The notes beneath the pieces are model-generated. The model did not search any database. It saw only the letters and a program-made list of their open reading frames with translations, and was not told where the DNA came from. From Rhynochetos jubatus (taxonomy: Eukaryota; Chordata; Aves; Eurypygiformes; Rhynochetidae): a DNA stretch of 64,000 nucleotides. The stretch is taken from NCBI GenBank assembly GCA_027574665.1, contig CM050672.1, positions 6,060,001-6,124,000 on the forward strand, in the 5' to 3' direction. A program made the translations under genes and the position numbers. Below are positions 47,098 to 58,049 of this stretch, piece after piece; the stretch's first letter is position 1; every line of letters starts with the position of its first letter.

Positions 47098-47650
47098 CTG
47101 GTGCCCATCCTGATTCACTTTGGGCCTCAAGCCCCAAATGAAGTCTGGAGCTGGGTTAATTAAGGTGTCCCTTGCCCCTCTCCCAGCACTGCCAGACACG
47201 TCCGTTGCTTGTTGTCATTGCCTTTTCCCACAAACTCCTCCACCCTTTATCCCGTGCCAACCCTCAAACCGGCTCACAGACTTGCCTCTGAGGCTGCTTC
47301 CAAGACCCACATTTCCCGTGACGCCCAAACGATTTGAGATCCCCGTGTCTCGGCCCTCGGTGCGTGTTCAGGAAGCAGCTCCCACCCTCCCAGCAGCCCA
47401 AAACCCCAGGGCAGAGGGGACAGAAACGCGGGCAGAGACGCGCCCGGTGCCCACAAGCGTGGGGCAGGGAGCCCGTGGGGCACGGAGCCCGTGGGGCAGA
47501 ACCGTGCCGTGCCACTGCTGCCGCGCCGGGCCGGGCCGTGCCACGCCGACCTGCGGGCGCGGCGCGGTCCCCTCGGCGCGACGTGGCAGGGTGGCAGTGG
47601 GCCGGGCCGGACCATCGGGGTCGCCCGCCGCACGTGCCCCCCGGGTCCGG

Positions 47651-47712
47651 GGGCGCCCCGGCCCCGCACCTCCGCGCCCGCGGGCGCCCCGGCCCCGCAC
47701 CTCCGCGCCCGC
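47651..47712. repeat. Perfect 31-bp tandem duplication in the promoter
   Basis: Positions 47651-47681 and 47682-47712 are identical (core CCCCGGCCCCGCACCTCC). A shorter imperfect tandem (GGAGCCCGTGGGGCA, twice) lies at about 47469-47498. It may be a variable promoter minisatellite or an assembly artefact of GC-rich sequence. Confidence 0.85.
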
Positions 47713-47720
47713 GGCCGGCC

Positions 47721-48030
47721 CACGTGGCCGCTCGCAGCTCGGCATGAATGAACCGCCCTCCTCCAATCGGCGGCCGCCCCGCCGGCGGGCGCACGCGGGC
47801 TCCCCCGCCGAGCTCCTCCGCCGGCCAATCCCTCGGCGGCGGCCGCCCGCCGCCGGCCAATGGTGGCAGGGAGCGCGGGGCGGCTCCCCGCGCCGGCGGC
47901 GACCTATGGCGGAGCGGCGCGGGCCGGCGGCGGCGGCGGGAGGGCCAATGGGGCTCGGGGGCGGGGCCGGAGCGCGGCGGCCCCGGCGCCCCGGCGCGCG
48001 GCTCTAAAGCGCGGCGCGGCACGGCACGGC
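47721..48030 (+). promoter_or_regulatory. POU3F1 core and proximal promoter
   Basis: Contains CACGTG E-boxes at 47721 (and 47631 just upstream), a POU-like GCATGAATGAAC (47742), four CCAAT boxes (47763, 47825, 47857, 47945), a GC box GGGGGCGGGGC (47957-47967) and a TATA-like CTCTAAAG (48002-48009). If the TATA-like element works, transcription would start near 48030. The last CCAAT box would then sit at about -80, the usual place, and the 5' UTR would be very short. The start site is inferred. A CpG-island promoter could also initiate at several points. Confidence 0.65.
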
Positions 48031-48045
48031 GCGGCGCAGACGGCC

Positions 48046-49161
48046 ATGGCCGCCACGGCGCAGTACCTGCCGCGCAGCGCCGCGCTGATGCACCCCGACG
48101 GGGACCGGCTGCACCAGGGCACCACGTACCGCGAGGTGCAGAAGATGATGCACCACGAGTACTTGCAGGGGCTGGCCCCCGCCGCCGGGCACGCCGTCGG
48201 TCTGGCGCACCACCAGTGGCTGCCCAGCGCAGGCACGGACTGGGGCAGCGGAGGGGGCGGTGGGGGCGCGCACCTCCCGCCCGCCGAGCACGCCAAGGGC
48301 GGCCCGCCGGGGCCCCGCGAGGAGCTGTCCGCCGCCGCCTTCCACCACCGCCCGCACCTGGTGCACCAGCCGGCGGCGGGCGGCGCGGCGGGCGGGTGGG
48401 CGCAGGGCGGCGCGCATCACCTGCCGCCCATGTCGCCGCCGTCGGGGCAGCCGCTGCTCTACGCGCAGCCTTACGCGGGTCTCAACGGGATGCTGGGCCC
48501 GCCGGCGCCCGCGCTGCACCACGGGCTGCGCGACCCGCTGGGCGCCGAAGAGGCGGGCGCCCACGAACTGGCGGCCTCCCCGCCGCCGCTGGGGCCGCCC
48601 GAGCCGTCGGACGAGGACGCGCCCAGCTCCGACGACCTGGAGCAGTTCGCCAAGCAGTTCAAGCAGCGGCGGATCAAGCTGGGCTTCACGCAGGCCGACG
48701 TGGGGCTGGCGCTGGGCACCCTCTACGGGAACGTCTTCTCGCAGACGACCATCTGCCGGTTCGAGGCGCTGCAGCTGAGCTTCAAGAACATGTGCAAGCT
48801 GAAGCCTCTGCTCAACAAGTGGCTGGAGGAGACGGACTCCAGCACGGGCAGCCCCACCAACCTGGACAAGATCGCGGCGCAGGGCCGGAAGCGCAAGAAG
48901 CGCACCTCCATCGAGGTGGGCGTCAAGGGCGCCCTGGAGAACCACTTCCTCAAGTGCCCCAAGCCCTCGGCGCACGAGATCACCTCCCTGGCGGACTCCC
49001 TGCAGCTGGAGAAGGAGGTGGTGCGGGTCTGGTTCTGCAACCGGCGGCAGAAGGAGAAGCGCATGACGCCGGCCGGGGTCCCGCACCCCCCCATGGAGGA
49101 CGTTTACGCACAGGCGGACACGTCGCCGCTGCACCACGCGCTGCCCGGCGCCGTGCAGTGA
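48046..49161 (+). CDS. POU3F1: POU domain, class 3, transcription factor 1 (Oct-6/SCIP/Tst-1)
   Basis: Sequence-specific nuclear transcription factor that binds octamer-type DNA through a bipartite POU domain. In vertebrates it acts in epiblast and neural commitment, Schwann-cell myelination timing and epidermis. The single-exon frame encodes 371 residues. The start lies in a strong Kozak context (GCCATGG) and gives [10 protein letters not shown], the family N-terminus. An in-frame ATG at 47860 sits inside a CCAAT box and is rejected. A Gly6 run is at 69-74. The acidic [10 protein letters not shown] lead-in comes just before the POU-specific domain (about 194-266). A short linker follows, then the homeodomain (about 282-341) with basic RKRKKR at 281-286 and recognition helix WFCNRRQ (Cys331, Asn332). 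His310 (SAHEI) and the HALPGAVQ tail point to POU3F1 over POU3F2/3/4. It is shorter than the roughly 450-residue mammalian protein because the Ala/Gly/His homopolymers are missing; the POU domain itself is complete. Confidence 0.96.
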   Translation: MAATAQYLPRSAALMHPDGDRLHQGTTYREVQKMMHHEYLQGLAPAAGHAVGLAHHQWLPSAGTDWGSGGGGGGAHLPPAEHAKGGPPGPREELSAAAFHHRPHLVHQPAAGGAAGGWAQGGAHHLPPMSPPSGQPLLYAQPYAGLNGMLGPPAPALHHGLRDPLGAEEAGAHELAASPPPLGPPEPSDEDAPSSDDLEQFAKQFKQRRIKLGFTQADVGLALGTLYGNVFSQTTICRFEALQLSFKNMCKLKPLLNKWLEETDSSTGSPTNLDKIAAQGRKRKKRTSIEVGVKGALENHFLKCPKPSAHEITSLADSLQLEKEVVRVWFCNRRQKEKRMTPAGVPHPPMEDVYAQADTSPLHHALPGAVQ

Positions 49162-50836
49162 CTGCCCGGTCCCGCCGCCGCGGCGGCCCCGACGGCGGCG
49201 GAGCGGGCGGCGGGCGATGCGCTTTAATTTATTCCTCAGACTGGCCCGGCCGCGCCCGCTCCGCGCCCGCGCTGTATTTATTCGCCCGTATTTATTCCAC
49301 GGGCGCCCTGCGCGCCGGAGCCGCTCGCGGCCGCAGCAGCAGTAGCCAAAGGTTTGCGATCTCTAATTTATTCCCTCCCTCGCGTGGCCGCCGGGGCGGC
49401 CCCGGCCCGGCCCCGCTCCGCCCGGCCCGGCCCGGCCCGGGCTCGCCCGGAGGACGCTTCGATATCATTTCCCGGCCCGTTTCTATTTATTTTCTAACCG
49501 TGCGCGGAGCTCGCTCCCTCCCGTTGGTGGCTTCGGTCCGGTCCATCCCCTTGGGTTTCGGTTTTTGTTTGTATCTTTATTGCAAAACCAATGTAGACTG
49601 CGAGGGTACGTTTCTATTTATGTTATAGTAAATATTTTATTACTTACATAAACCATTTACCCAGGAACCGGTCTCGTGTCGTCTTTGAGGGCTGCGGCAG
49701 CGGGCCGGGCCGGCGGAGCCCGAGGCCGGGGGTGCGCGGCGCCTTCCCCGCCGCCCGCCCCACCGGGGCTCGCCCCGGTGGCGGCTCTTCGTTCCCGGGG
49801 CCCTGCCGAGTTCCCCCTGCGGGCACCCCCGTGCCCCTCTCGGCCCTTCTACCGGGGCGCTGGTAGCTCCGGGACGCCCCGTCGTTCCCCGGGAGCCGTC
49901 CGGTTGGCAGAGCCCTGCCCGTTCACTGCACGTCGGGGAAGCCTCTTCGCTGCGCTCCTGCCCCTCGCGTTTTGCCTGCACACGCGTGTGGAGAGCCCGA
50001 ACCCCAGCGCCCGAACTGCTGTAGTTCTGTTTGTGGGTCTGAGCTATTTTACTATGTTTTGCTGCTCGTAACGTAACTTTCTGCAGCGCGAGCAGAAAAG
50101 GTAACTTTGGTCCTGCTTGCTGCAGGAGGATAAACGCAGCTAGTATGGCTAAGGAGAGTCCTTTCCTCTCAAACCACCCTCTCGGGTTTTCTGGTGCCAC
50201 CAGTTTTCCCTTGAATGGTTTCATGCCCTAATGCTTTGTGGTTATGACAAGAAAGGCTGAAAATGTAGTTACTGGGCTATTTCTAGAAGGAATCAGCTGG
50301 CATCTCTGCTTTAAACCTCTGTCAGCAACCGTCGAGAAAAGTTGCATGTGAGGATTGTGTTTGCCTCCGCAGGTCCTTTGATTCCTGCGGGACGGTTTGC
50401 GTTGGGAGAACTTTTGAAACGTTCCTATACCGAGCTCTGGCACCGATGAAATTCTTTGTTGAAATCTGGTAGTAAAGCACTAAATTCTTAGTTTTTATTT
50501 GGGAGAGAACTTACTGATGTTCTTGAACATCTGGCACTGGCCGCTTTCCCTGTTTGCCTCTTGCTACAAATTGTGTGCTGTGCAAACAGCAGGCTTAAAA
50601 GGGGGTTTCTAGTGCTACCACTACATCCTGCACAGGAATTCGTATATATAATTTGTTTATATACTTATACAAAAAATATAACATAGCAAATGTAACATAT
50701 TGAAGAATTTAGGCACAAAAATTCTTGTCTTCGCTACAGTTTTTGTTGCATTTTGTACCTTTGGGGAGGGTGTATAATACTTGCCTCAGCAACAATGCAT
50801 TTGCAGTAGATCGTGTTATAAATTACCGCATTCTCA

Positions 50837-50861
50837 GTGTCTCTTAAACTGTAAGAGACAC
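50837..50861 (+). other. Perfect hairpin, probable 3' UTR element
   Basis: GTGTCTCTTA and TAAGAGACAC are perfect 10-bp complements around a 5-nt AACTG loop, about 70 nt before the distal AATAAA. If transcribed as POU3F1 3' UTR it would form a compact stem-loop. A direct repeat ACAAGCTA-GC-ACAAGCTA follows it. Confidence 0.6.
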
Positions 50862-50930
50862 AACAAGCTAGCACAAGCTATTAAGTTCTCCTCATTCAAA
50901 ATTCTGGTAAACTGGGTTTTGAGCATTTAA

Positions 50931-50936
50931 AATAAA
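50931..50936 (+). other. Candidate distal poly(A) signal AATAAA
   Basis: Canonical hexamer in AT-rich sequence, followed 25-40 nt later by T/G-rich GATGTTTGCTCTTACG. It is the first AATAAA downstream of the coding exon. A second lies near 51806. Confidence 0.5.
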
Positions 50937-50955
50937 GTCGCTTTGAGCAGTTATT

Positions 50956-53900
50956 AAATACGATGTTTGCTCTTACGTACATAAAGAAACGGTTCACTTG
51001 GTGGTGCAAATAGCTAGGAAATGCTGCGGTTCAGTGTAGGGGTAACTTTCCTGGGCACGCAGGGTCTCAAGGAACTCAATGTGCTTTGTATGTTTTGCCA
51101 GCGTTCGTTACAGACTTGGCTTCCTGGTTTGTAACGTGGCTGGGGTTTGTGGAAAAGCACCGAATTGTAGGGCTGTTGCAGAGATCCCAAATTCCAAAAG
51201 TTTTGCTGTATTTACTGAATATTCAATACAAATTTCTAAACAGCTGAGCGTATGCAGGAGCTTAGATGGTCCACTCCAGTAGGAAAGTAAAGGAGCGTGG
51301 CGGTTCAAGGGTTTGAGTCAATGTATCACGAAAGCATTTAAATTAATTTTCACCTGTGAAAGTCTTTCCTTGGCTGTTCCTGTGTGTCACACATGTACCG
51401 CTGTGTTTAGTGTTTGGTAATGCTGCAACTCTGCAGCCTTTGCTTAAGAATTTCTGAGTGATAGCCAGGCTTTCAGGGAAGAAGAAACAAAATCGGAGAT
51501 TACCAAGCGGTTTTAGTTTCTAAAGAAAATGAACTCATGTTTGCATTGAATAATTAATTGTGCTGCTTTTCCGTACCAGGAGTGATTTCAGTAGCCTCTT
51601 CGTTCTGAATTAACCTGGTGGGCAAACAGTATTTATATCGATACGTGGAAGGGAAGGGTCAGTTTTCACATTGCGTTCTCGTAATGGATGAGATGTGCTG
51701 TGAGTGCTGGGGAGGACGAGCACCCTTGGGTTGTTCGGTTTGTCAGATTGTATAAGGCGCTGGCAGCCCCGCTGCATTAGCTCTTTCATGCTGTTGAGCA
51801 GCAAAAATAAAATACACTTTATGTATGTTATTTCTGTAGTGCCATAGTGCTCAGCCGTTCTAAAAATCGAATGTCCCCAAGGTTGGCCTCTCTTAGGAGA
51901 ACTTGTTAGTTTTCTTGGTCAGGGATTAAATAGCAATTACTGGGGGGAGATTTGATTTTTGTATTTTATTTTGTATTTTTGCTGGTGGTTGTTTCTCACG
52001 AAAGTGAAAGTATGAGCTACTACATCAGGAGTAAAGCACACAAAGGTAGGACTGTGATGCTGGTGCATTAAAGAGGAGCAGATGTACAAAGAGTTATTTA
52101 ACAACGCACAAAGTAAATAGTAGAATATGCTATATAGGAAGCGTAGGTAAGGAAAAGGAGTTACATGCATTACCAGTACTGGAGGGGTTTAGGTCTGCAC
52201 TGATGTGAAGTCCTTCCAAGGTAACTCCAGGACAGAGGGAGCTGCAGGAGCTCTCTGCTGTTGGGCAGTGCCTGCCCCAGCAGATGCTCTTGCGATGGGG
52301 CTGCGGTTAGTCCCTGGATGGCATCGGGTCGTGCTTCAAGTGAGGGGTGGTGACTCCTTTGCCTTGCCCACACAGGGTCCCATGGGCATGACCCAGAGAG
52401 GCTGGTGCCTGGCCGGTGAAGCGTGGGGTCAAGTCGCAGGCTGGTGAGGTGAAGTGGTGGCCTGGAGGGTCTCTGGCCAGCTGGGCAGTTGGCATTGGGC
52501 AGTCACGTCCCTGGGGTGAGCTCAGCCCACCCTTGTGCTCGCAGAAAGGCGTGAGGCTGTGCATCCTTGCTGGGAGCAGAGCAGCCTGCCTGGGCTCTCC
52601 AGGTACTCCGCAGGGCAGCTGCGCTTCCCAAATGCTGTTGTCTTATAAACTGGCTATCAGCAATTTTAGGAAGTTGCTGTTTTCTGTAAGGCAGACAATA
52701 TTCAGCAGAGTATCACTTTTTTTTTCTCTTTAATTTCGAGAAGATGGATAGTTGCTGTTCAGGTTCCCTGTGTGCTTAGGAAAGTGTTGTGTTCCAGTAT
52801 CCAGTTTCCTTTCCAGATTTCTCGTCTATTATTTCTGCCACTTGCACGAGCAGCATGTGCTTGCTCTATGATAACTGCAGAAGTGACCGCAGCACAGCAG
52901 TTTGCCTTGCTAGGCACAGTCACACGTAGTTATTGATGCCGTATTCATCTTATGCTTTCAACAGAACCTGGTCTCTCCTGCTAACCGCTCTCCACTCAGA
53001 ACCTGACCGCGGCGATGCAAACCGTCCCCTAACTAGCTACAGCAGCGGAAACACTGTACTCCTGTTGTGTGAATTTGGAGCATCAGCGTTACCACCTCGG
53101 AATCTTGTTCCTAACTCTGCCCATCCCTGCTCGCTCGCTTTCCCACAAGGAAAGATGGCAGCACCGTCTGGTCGAGCACATAATTTGATTCTGCGCTAAT
53201 GTTTGTGTATATTCTTATGTTATGCTAACGCTACCGTTGTTTGGTCGGAGCTGGATCAGCCCGGGGAAAGCTCCGCGTGGTTATTTCACAGGTATTGGAA
53301 ACAGGCTTGGGTGATGCCCCCAGGGCAGAAGCCCACAGCTATGGAATTGCTTCTCCTCGTGTTGTTTCTTACAGTTGGGTTATGTAAAATGAGCATATCC
53401 CGGCCGTCGTGCTCCAAGCTGGTGTTGTGGCATGTTCGGGACGACAGTCTGCGGTGGCTGCTGCCCACGTCGGGGATGGGGCTGCTGCCCTGCAAGCAGA
53501 TCAGCACCGGGCACGGGCGAGCTGGGATTTGGGGCGCTGTGTTTGTTTTGTTTGAAAGTGCTGAATGTCCATAGATGAAAGTGTCTGGGCTCGCTAAGAT
53601 TAATATTGCTGCTTGGAGAGACCCTCCCGAAATGGGCAACTCCAGGCTTACGCCAGTGAATATGGTGTGGGCTCTGACCAGCATCATCCCGCTGGTTTAC
53701 ACGTATGTGTGTGTATAGGGAACACACAGAGAAGGAGCTCGTTAAGCCTTTCATGCGAACAGCTGATTTATGGGCACTCAGCGTCTCTCCCACTTGTTAT
53801 CTGTTGGTGAGTGTAACTGTGCGTGTGTGCACACACAGCTCTTGCCTGGGCACGGGCGTGGAAATATAGCCAACGGCACTTAGTCACGTGTTTTCCTTTG

Positions 53901-55180
53901 TCGTTCATGTAAACTACCCGTGAAAGTTCCCCCTGGTTGCAATTTGAAGCAGTAAGGCCAGGCTTCTCCGTGTAACCCGCCATGCCGTGCGTGGGAATTA
54001 CGAGGTTGAGAAGGCAGCGTTGAAGGGTAGGATACGGTACACAGGATACAGCGTGCATGTTCGATCAGACCTCATGAATATTTCATATTCCTTGATATCA
54101 CATTATTTTTGGTGTTGGTCAAAATGAATGTTATTTCTTGTAAGCCTTACAGAGGTTGTTACATGGGTGTCCTGGCTCGTACGCTGCTGAGAGCACTCGC
54201 TGCAGAGGAGAATGCTTTCCATGCCAAACTTTAAAGACATTTTTAATTGATTTTCCCCTTTATCACCTTTCTTTTGGAGCATCCTGCCCAGTAAAGGCAA
54301 CACCCCCAGCACCCGTGTCGTGTTTCCCTGTGGGCTCATTGACTTCTTGTGGCTCCACGGCGGGCAATCCGCTTTTGATCGCTTTGCCAGATTATAATTC
54401 TTCCAAGTCTTCTTGCTTTCTGATCCCTTGCAGCAGCTGCTCTAGGGCCAAAATGGGCAGCAGTCACCACAGCCAAAGAATAGCATCTCTCTCGTAATGC
54501 TTCCGAGCTGGCTTTTCTGTCAGCCTGTTCGAGGAAGGCGGCCGGCTAGCTGAAGCTGCTCGGCTCCTGGCATCCCCCAGACAGCTGAGCGCCTTGACAG
54601 TAAGCGAAGGAACAAGTGCACAAAACCCTCCTTGCAGGTGTCAGACGCACGAGAGTTGTCAGATGCTCCGCGGAAGCGCCTGCTCCTCACTAAGGGATCG
54701 ATAGAAGGTATGAAAATCCAATGGGCAGTTTTTAATTTTGTTCTAGTGTTTGGTTTGGGGTTGGGTTTTTTTCCCCTGTGGAAATCTGTGCTGTGGTTTT
54801 TTTATTACCTGAGCTCAGTGTGTATTGGTACCTCTCGCTCACGGCAGAAGCTGCATGACTTTGAGATTTTGTTGGATCTTAACTCTGTAGCCAGGCAAAA
54901 CTCTGGGAAATGAATTTGATTTACGTGTTTGCACCTTTTGCAGCCACTTGCAGGATTGGTTTTAAAGAGTCAGGTCATTGTCTCAGGTGTCTTTATGTAC
55001 TTTTAAATATATATATAACTAGTTTTAAATTGGAGAAGTTTTTTCAGTCATGTCTAAGACTAACCAGTTGCAGACAAAAGAAGTGATGCCTTTTCAAATA
55101 AATCAACAGAAGATGGGCAGTGAGAGACTGGTAGAGAAGAGCGGCTGTCAGATTTGCTACAATGCAGACCTCCCGTTAAA
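50956..55180. other. Downstream intergenic, no gene seen
   Basis: Unique DNA with local AT-rich motif patches at 51190-51240 (TTTACTGAATATTCAATAC) and 51540-51562 (TTTGCATTGAATAATTAATTG). There is another AATAAA near 51806. No exons of the expected neighbour UTP11 were recognised. Confidence 0.45.
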
Positions 55181-55188
55181 ACAGTATC

Positions 55189-55242
55189 GGAGCTCCTGGA
55201 TTGTATTCCCGGAGCTCCTGGATTGTATTCCCAGAGCTCCTG
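55189..55242 (+). repeat. 22-bp tandem repeat, about 2.5 copies
   Basis: Units at 55189-55210 and 55211-55232 are identical. A partial third copy with one change follows. Each unit begins with the palindrome GGAGCTCC. Short minisatellite in otherwise unique DNA. Confidence 0.9.
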
Positions 55243-58040
55243 TTAATTTCCTTGAGGACAATGAGAAATGTTTTGGGTTTGTTTGAGTTTGTTTGGGTTT
55301 TTTCCCCCCAGTGTTTTTACTTCTCATGAAACGATGTAATAAACCTTTCCTTAAGTTGCCAGGGTTAATTTCTATGGATTGCTGAGAGGACCTCAGCAAG
55401 AAGAGCTGCAGCGGTGTGAGATGCTCCCTGGCTAGCGATATGGGTAGTGTGGGTTTGCAGACGGTTTATTCGTTAGCTCCAGGGGAAAAAGCAGTTCTGT
55501 GTGCTGGACTCTGAGGCGCAGTGCGGGCAGAGCTGTACCGCAGGGATGCAAGAGCGGCTCTCCTGCTTCTTTCTCTCACTAGTCTGTATATGGGTGTTTT
55601 CTAGGTCTGGGCAAAGCATTCCTGACCCTGCTGCCCCAGGGCTAGGGAGTGCAGGACAGGCGTGCTGTTTTCAGGGTAACTACTGTGGGAGGGCTTCACC
55701 CACTGCTGAAACTGTCTCCGTCAGCCCAGGAGCCCCGTGGAGCTCCAGCTTGTGATGACAAGCACTGCCGAGTGCTGTCTCTCCAGCTCCCGGCTGACTT
55801 GCATCAGCACAGTGTTATTTTTACTTACATGGCCCGTGGCGTCTATCTGGAGGAGCACCGACGTGCCGTGGTGCCTGGCCCTTGTTCCCTGCCCTCTCTT
55901 CCAGCCAGGTGGGGGTCAGGGAGTCCTTTAGGGAGTCCCTTATGCCTTCGTGTCCTCTGCAGAGCTCAAAGTGCCAGGAGCTGGCAAACAGCGCTCAGAA
56001 CAGTTTCAATCACGTCTTTTCTCATCCTTAGCACGGTCTCAGGTGTCAGAGCATTATTCAGGAGCAAACGAATGAAAGCTGTTGCCAAACCTGACCTCAC
56101 ATGTTGCTTCCCTTGTCATCCCCCCACCGTTGCTCTACTGAATGAGTCCAGTACTCGCAGGGCAGAGACTCGCAGGATCCACTCAAGCGGTGAGGTTCAG
56201 GGCTCTGACCTGTGCCCCAGCCCCAGCAGCAGCAAGGGAGAAGGCTGATGGGCCTGTTAAAAGGTGCAGAATTGCAACAGGCGTGGGAGCGATCTAACAA
56301 ACCCATCATCTCAGCAAAGCCTTGTATCTTGTGGTTCAGGCTACAAATCACCACAGGGCCCGGGGTTTTTTCTTTCTTTAAACATTATCACTTCAGAGAA
56401 TGGAGCTGGAATCGTCTGCAGCCGTCTAGTTGGAGGAAATGAGGGATTTGCTGAGTCCCAGGCGAAGCAGGCTGAGCAGCCAAACTTCGGCGTGAAGGCT
56501 GTTGATTCTTCAGCAAATACAGGCAAGCCAAAAGCAGCAGGGAGTTGCAGCACTGGATTCATTCTGCCCTGTACTGCTCTCAGGTATGCGAGAACCATGC
56601 TCTCGTTCCTCAGAGGGTTGTGGCACAAAGGGGGTTTGCTCTAAATAAGAGAATTCTTGCCTCTTTGTTTTGCTAATATTACTTCATTTACTCTCAGTGG
56701 CAACATGCAATTTTATTTTCAAATGAGAATATATAACAGCTTAGCTCATCACTAGCAGTTTGCCACTCCTGACTGCAGTGTCTGGGACAGTCTTTCTTCA
56801 ACAAGCCTCTTACTGGTATGTGGAAGAGAAGAGTGCTCTTGACATTAGAAGTATCCCGCAGTTGACTCTCACTTCCTTAGTCCTACTGGTTCCTGGGTTG
56901 TTCTGCTGCTTGCATGGCACCAGGCACTTCCCAGCCCCTGGGTCATGAAGACCAGTGCAGGGCCAAGCAGCCGCTGAGCAGCTTCCCCGTCTCCCTGCCT
57001 CTGCCAAAGGTGCAGCCAAGTGCTGCTGCTGCTGGAACCCAGAAAATGGCTACACCCACCAGAAATAAAAAACCCCTCAAACCGTCCCCAAAGTCGCGGA
57101 GATGCTTTTGCTAGTCTCACGGTGTGCTTGCCCTACGCGTGCTTTTAAAATGACAGACAAGGAGGTAGATCTCTGCGGGGCTTGTGAGCCGGGGCTCTGC
57201 AGCACGGCAGTCTCACGGTGGGTGTATGCACCTTGACACTGGCATTGCACTTGCTTTCCCGTCGCTATCCATTTTCAGCCGTTTCCTTGTAGTATAGATG
57301 GCAAAACCAAAGCACTCGGTGATACTTGGCTGGACGTATTTGCCATCCAGCGTGCTCCCCCTCTGTAGGTCACCTCCCCGTGCTAGGTTTGGGGGGAGCT
57401 CAGGGCGCTGGGGCACAGCGAATGCTGAGCAGGGTGAGGAGCAGTTGGCACAGGTATACGCCTGTGTTGGGATGTTCGCCTTGTCCAGTGTTGCTGCTGG
57501 CCCGTTTGGACCCTCCGCAGGAGGTGAGGGGGTCAGCCTGGCTCTGTCCCAAAGCAGCCTGTGACAGCCAGCACGGCTAGGCAGAGGTGGGAGCCTGCAG
57601 CTAGCAGCAGGGCAGAGCCAAACCGCCTGCCCTGAGATTGGGACCGGCTGGCCAGGCTGCTGGCGCAGCATGTGGCCACGTCCGCGTGCTGGGCTAGCCG
57701 TGATCAGCTTCTTGGGAAGGAGAAGGTTGGACCTGGTAGGTAAAAGCTTCCTGCCCCAGAGCCCTCCCGCATTTCTCCGCCGCACTCCGGCCATGCTGCC
57801 CGCTCTACCCGGGGCAGGGGTTGGCTGTGCCCCCCAGGGAGGGGGCTCACCTCCCCAGGAGAGCAGCCACACAGGCTGGCCCTTGCTGGTGCTGGGGACA
57901 GGCACAGGTCAGCGTCATTAGGAGGGAGAGTATTGAATCGATACCCGGAGTGTTTGATATTCTGCCTGGTGGAACACTTGTTATGTCTTTAATTACTGTT
58001 TCTAAAAGCACCACGGGATGGAAAGCAAAAGGCAGAAATA
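55243..58040. other. Downstream intergenic, no gene seen
   Basis: Mixed to GC-rich DNA. The largest open frame (57213-57905, minus, 230 codons) is proline/glycine-rich over most of its length and has no recognised domain, so it is not called as a gene. Confidence 0.45.
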
Positions 58041-58049
58041 AATAGCAAG

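Larger units (their letters stand above)
47400..49990. other. CpG island covering POU3F1
   Basis: Continuous very GC- and CpG-rich DNA from about 600 bp before the start codon, through the whole single exon, to about 800 bp past the stop. This is typical of POU3F1 in amniotes and explains the many spurious long open frames on both strands here. Confidence 0.9.
49162..50955 (+). other. POU3F1 3' UTR (inferred extent)
   Basis: The proximal 500 bp is GC-rich but studded with UAUUUAU or AAUUUAUU islands (49226, 49275, 49289, 49365, 49484, 49615). A first possible poly(A) site uses variant signals AGTAAA (49627) and CATAAA (49647) with a GU-rich stretch at 49670-49687. A canonical AATAAA at 50931-50936 would give a UTR of about 1.8 kb and an mRNA near 3 kb, close to the size known for mammalian Oct-6 mRNA. 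Which site is used cannot be decided from sequence. Confidence 0.5.

Noticed and set aside
47860-48045. In-frame 62-codon N-terminal extension of POU3F1
   Set aside because: Its ATG is part of a CCAAT box upstream of the TATA-like element. Known POU3F1 proteins begin at the [10 protein letters not shown]-type start.
48004-49137. 377-codon antisense open frame across POU3F1
   Set aside because: Mirror of the GC-rich sense coding exon. The composition is purely shadow-like, with no recognisable protein.
47748-49628. 626-codon open frame overlapping POU3F1 in another phase
   Set aside because: Arg/Ala/Gly/Pro-rich translation from stop-poor GC-rich DNA. It has no domain, and the POU domain is encoded in the other frame.
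57213-57905. 230-codon minus-strand open frame with an unusual C-terminal stretch
   Set aside because: Mostly low-complexity Pro/Gly/Ala and lacks a known domain. An AG acceptor-like site precedes the last 50 codons, but no partner exon was found.
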